64,000 nt of DNA from Piromyces finnis (lineage: Eukaryota > Neocallimastigomycota > Neocallimastigomycetes > Neocallimastigales > Neocallimastigaceae): the NCBI GenBank assembly GCA_002104945.1, contig MCFH01000002.1:1579001-1643000 (forward strand), read 5' to 3'. Made by a program: the position numbers and the translations under genes. This document shows positions 53,926-64,000 of this stretch, piece after piece (the first letter of the stretch is position 1; each line of letters opens with the position of its first letter). The notes beneath the pieces are model-generated. The model had not been told where the DNA came from and did no database searches. It saw nothing but the letters and a program-made list of their open reading frames with translations.

Positions 53926-55309
53926 TTACTTCTTTCTTTCTTGCTTCCATTTATATATTGGTAAACCATTTTTATCTGTTCCAACCTTTCTTCTTCTTCC
54001 CTTTCCCTATTTTTATTTTGTAGTTTAATAATTAATAATTACGTATATATTTAATAATTATAAATATCATTATTATATTAATTTACCATTAAAGCCTTTT
54101 GGATATCCATTTCATTTTGAACAGATGATAAATTTTTTTCTCTTTCAATACGAGATAAAAGTTCTCTTATATTTTTTGATCTAGATTTTACTAATTTTTC
54201 AACATTAACATCATCATCCACATTTAATTTTGCATTCTTTACAATTTCTTTTGTTGGACGATTAAACTTTCTTGCTAGTAATTCCGGATAGGTATTAAAA
54301 TGCTTAGCAGCATCAAAATTCTTTGCTTTAAATTAAAATTATAAAATTAAAATTAATACCAACATTAATATTTATTGCTGTTTATGATAATTTTTCATTA
54401 TATAAATTTTATACCTTCATCATCATCATCTACGAAAATAGTGTGATTCGAATTATTAGTTTCTTCATCATAATATTTGTCATTTTCTTCTTGACCTTTC
54501 TCCATAAAATGCATTGCATTTTTTAATTTTTCTATTTTCTATGTTTTATAATACAATTATTGTTATATTATTTTATTTACATTATTAATAATTCGATATA
54601 ATATGTAATCATATAATTATATGTGAAAAAATAATTATATAAATACCAATTTATTTATAGAATTTTGATAATTGACATAATTTTTATCTTGTGTTTTTAA
54701 AAGTTTTAAAAATTCTGCTGAAAATTTCTCATTTCTTTCTGCAATATGAACTCCATCCTAAAATTTATTGAATTTTAATTTAAAATTTTTTAAAATTTTA
54801 ATAATTTAATAAATGGATAGAATATAAATAAATTAAATTTATTATTACTTTAGTTTTAGTAGATTGCATTTTAAAGTAAAATTCATCTGGATTTTTAAAA
54901 GCAGCTTTTAATTGAAGGGCTCTTAATCTTTTTTGTTTTTTGTTATAATCTCTTGCACGAAGAACATAATCTTTATGTTTTTCTAGTAAACCTAAACGTT
55001 CACGAGAAGCTAATTGTGAACGTTCTCGATGCTCACGTCTATGAACTGCATTTCTTTTTATTGATTACAGAAAAAAAAAAAAAATAGAAAATAAAATAAG
55101 TATTTATTATTATTTTTTTTTTTACCATTAATTGAAATATATTAAATATTTATAATAAAATTTTTAAATGTATATATATAATAAAATTTTATATTTTTAA
55201 TTCAGATATTTCTATTTATTTTTATATTTCTCTATAATATACATTTAGTTATTTTATTTTTTATTTTTATATCTATATGGTTTACTAATAAATACCTTAA
55301 TGATGACAT
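53926..55309 (-). CDS. UTP11: U3 snoRNA-associated protein 11 (UTP11)
   Basis: Five or six exons. A tiny first exon encodes only MSSLR (ATG 55309) and joins in phase to [18 protein letters not shown] after a ~240-base intron. Then come [29 protein letters not shown] and TKDGVHIAE, all strongly conserved UTP11 segments. [21 protein letters not shown] and the C-terminal SRIEREKNL and KKxIYKW-like end follow. The protein is part of the small-subunit processome in the nucleolus and binds U3 snoRNP during 18S rRNA maturation. Length (about 250) and basic composition fit. The start rests on the splice of the short first exon, which is well supported by family resemblance. Confidence 0.93.
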
Positions 55310-55774
55310 TTTGAAATTTTATTTTAAAATTTTAAAATATTTTAGAAATAAAAATTTAAACCTTGATAATAACGAATCATTTCTAAATCAAATATTTAAA
55401 AAATATAAGTTTAAAAAAATGTGTTCGATTGGTTAATAAATTTTTTAAATAAAATAATTTAAAAATTATTATTATTATTAATTAAAATAGATAGAAAGTG
55501 TAATTACAATTTTTATTTAAATATTTATATATTAGAAAAAGAAGTTAACATTATATAATATAAATGAATAATGTATATATTTTATTATATATATGCATAT
55601 AAATAAAAGACAAAAAATGCTAATTGTTTTAAGGTTTAGAGTAATTTTTAAAATTTTTAGAATTTAAAAAAAAGATAAATTTTTTATGATGTTTTCTTTG
55701 TTACACAAAATGTATTTATTAATTTTTATTAAAATAATAAATAAAAATATACTTAACTATTTTATATCAAGAAA
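55310..55774. other. Divergent promoter region, UTP11/Gemin2
   Basis: About 465 bases between divergent start codons. A/T-rich with no distinct motif that I can name. Confidence 0.6.
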
Positions 55775-57229
<1,455 letters not shown>

Positions 57230-57535
57230 AAAACAATAAATAATTAGTAATAAATATATATATTATTATTAATCATTATCATTATTTTTATTTTACTAAT
57301 AAATAAAGATTTTTATTTTATTTTATTTTATTTTATTTCAATTGATACAGTTAAATATGATTTAAAATATATCTATTTTGTTTTAAACGTCTTGATTTGT
57401 GGTTGATATAAAAAGGGTATAAAAATAAATAATAAAAATTAAATAATAATTAAATTAAATTATTTAATTGTTATATGTATACTGTCATTGCATATTAATG
57501 TTTTTTTTTATTTAAGCATTAAATGTATATATGTT
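57230..57535. other. Short spacer between convergent genes
   Basis: About 306 bases between Gemin2 and the coiled-coil gene; a (TTTTA)n run lies near 57312-57338. Nothing else seen. Confidence 0.6.
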
Positions 57536-62212
<4,677 letters not shown>

Positions 62213-62701
62213 TTTGATTGCATATTCTTATTTTAATTTATTCTAATATTGTTATTCTTTAAGACAAAAGTTAAAATAATTATTATTCTCAAATTTATCG
62301 AAATTCCAATAATTTCAATAGCTTTCACTGTTATATATTTTAATTTAATATTAATTTTTTATATTTAATTTCATATAAACTTATTAATATTCCGAATTTA
62401 ATGAGAAAATTAATTTCTTCATAAAAGAATATACCTATTACTTTTTTATTTTTTTATTTTTTTTATTATTTTTTTTTTTTACTTATATACTTCAAAATAA
62501 TAATAATTAAAGTTTACGAAATTTTGTATAATAAATTAAATTTATAATTTATATTTTATTGTGTTAAATTAATTATGGTATAATAAATAAATTATAATAA
62601 TTTAAGTTTTTAAATAACTTAATAGTAAATAAAAAAAAAAAACAAAGAAAAATCGAAATATTTAAAAAGAAAAATAAAGATAGTTATGTAATTTTTTAAA
62701 A
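62213..62701. other. Intergenic spacer
   Basis: About 490 bases between two minus-strand genes: the promoter side of the coiled-coil gene and the 3' end of the next. T runs near 62454-62480. No gene seen. Confidence 0.6.
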
Positions 62702-63083
62702 TTAATTAAAAATATTAGAGTCTACTCTTGATAATGCTTTTAATAAACCAATAGGTCTAACTGATGATGTCGATCTGCTTGTTGTATTATATTTTCCTCT
62801 TAAAATATCTTCATTATTATTAGATGAAATAACTGATTCTGAATTTAGAGAAGATGCAGAATTGAACATGCCACCAATAACATTTTTTCTACTACTACCA
62901 AGATTAAGTTCAAGATTACTATCAAATCTTCTTAATCTATCTAATTCTTCTTCTTTCTTATTCAAAAGACTTCCTATTCTTGGCGTTTTTCTCTTATAGT
63001 TAGCCTATAAAATCATAAATAAATAAAGTCATAAATAAATAAATAAGTAAATAAATAAACCAATAAACATAAATAAAAAAATA

Positions 63084-63154
<71 letters not shown>

Positions 63155-63787
63155 ATATATAAATAAATATATATTTATAATTATTGATATTTACCAAGAA
63201 TGGATCAATAATATCAGGTTCAGTAAACATTTGCTTTACATCATCTTTACTTTTATTATTATAGGATGATTTATTTATATATTTTAATATATCAAAGTCT
63301 TTCTTAATACTAGAAGTATTTATAAAATCTTCAACAGTATGTACTAAGCTTGCTCTTTTTAAAGCTTTATCATTCATATTATCTTCAATTTCTCTTATAT
63401 TAGAACTTTCTTTTCTTGTAATTCTTGATGGCTTTAAAATAAATAAACATATTAAAATATGCTTTAAAATTATTTATTTATATAATATGATTAATTTTAT
63501 AAAGGCTAAATATAATACCTCGAATTTTTTAATTGTTAAAGTGGTTGTATATTCACCATCCATTAATGCATGATCATCCTTTAACTCTTCTATTTCCTTA
63601 TTCAATTGATCTACTTCATTATTATTACTTTTATCAATTGTAATTTTATCTACATCTTCGTCTTCTATAATTTCTTGTTGTTCAGTTTCAAAATCCGAAA
63701 ATTTATTTGTTTCTTCCATAATTTCAATATTATCAGTATTAATTTCAAAACACTTAGCAAAAGGTGCAGTTTCAAGTTTTGATGCTA
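62702..63787 (-). CDS. 3' exons of an unrecognised gene entering from the right edge (partial)
   Basis: Three exons are visible. The first begins after an AG at about 63788 (ASKLETAPFAKCFEINT), is acidic and contains EVDQLNKEIEELKDDHALMDGEY, a probable short coiled coil. The second, from about 63432, includes PSRITRKES and SLVHTVEDFINTSSIKKDF and ends at FTEPDIIDPFLV. The third starts near NYKRKTPRIGSLLNKKEEELDRLRRFD and ends ALSRVDSNIFN, stop at 62702. The Ser-rich tail looks regulatory. The start lies outside the window beyond a long (AAT)n intron, so the family cannot be named. Confidence 0.6.
63014..63165. repeat. (AAAT)n microsatellite in an intron of the right-edge gene
   Basis: AAAT units with a few AAGT and AAAC interruptions at the left end, lying between the second and third visible exons of the partial gene. 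ORFs rich in Ile-Tyr-Leu-Phe across it are shadows. Confidence 0.85.
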
Positions 63788-63817
63788 TCAATTAAAATAT
63801 TAATATTTATTAAATAA

Positions 63818-63993
<176 letters not shown>

Positions 63994-64000
63994 TAATACT

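Overview
The window is AT-rich nuclear DNA from a eukaryote, packed with A/T homopolymers, (AAT)n and (AAAT)n microsatellites, poly-Asn coding tracts and many short introns (mostly 60-200 bp, GTA.. donors, A/T-rich AG acceptors). The best fit is an anaerobic gut fungus (Neocallimastigomycota). The secreted mannanase-type GH5 at 31890-34878 carries three fungal (CBM10-type) dockerins, a cellulosome feature of that group. Genes for flagellar/axonemal proteins (CFAP20DC-like, and a possible CCDC40-like) fit flagellated zoospores and argue against the other obvious AT-rich, poly-Asn candidate, Dictyostelium.

Layout, left to right: the 5' part of a non-LTR retrotransposon ORF with an APE-type endonuclease runs off the left edge (2-1603, minus). 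Then come EB1 (2965-4433, minus), a CHORD-CS protein (5784-7641, plus), a very poly-Asn-rich CFAP20DC-like gene (8036-14830, minus), an unrecognised coiled-coil gene (15202-18752, minus) and an NAD-dependent epimerase-like SDR (19431-21395, minus). After a 2.5-kb gene-free stretch follow a 2435-residue repeat protein (23945-31506, plus), the GH5/dockerin enzyme (31890-34878, minus), COG8 (35979-37919, plus) and a 2904-residue secreted protein made of about 139 tandem 17-residue repeats (38536-47250, minus). The right part holds a DUF1749 alpha/beta hydrolase (48608-49897, plus), a degenerate 18S rRNA 3'-end fragment (near 50221-50262), CSN4 (51868-53262, plus), UTP11 (53926-55309, minus), Gemin2 (55775-57229, plus), a long coiled-coil gene possibly CCDC40 (57536-62212, minus) and the 3' exons of a gene entering from the right (62702-63787, minus).

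No operon-like logic is expected here. The genes are mostly housekeeping (microtubule ends, HSP90 co-chaperone, Golgi tethering, COP9, ribosome biogenesis, snRNP assembly) plus flagellar parts and one biomass-degrading enzyme. The unusual material is the exact 51-bp-periodic secreted repeat protein, the repeat-rich 2435-residue protein, a recent copy of a CFAP20DC exon segment pasted into an intron of the same gene, and the rDNA scrap. Gene models were spliced by eye from frame, GT/AG signals and family resemblance; no alignment was run.
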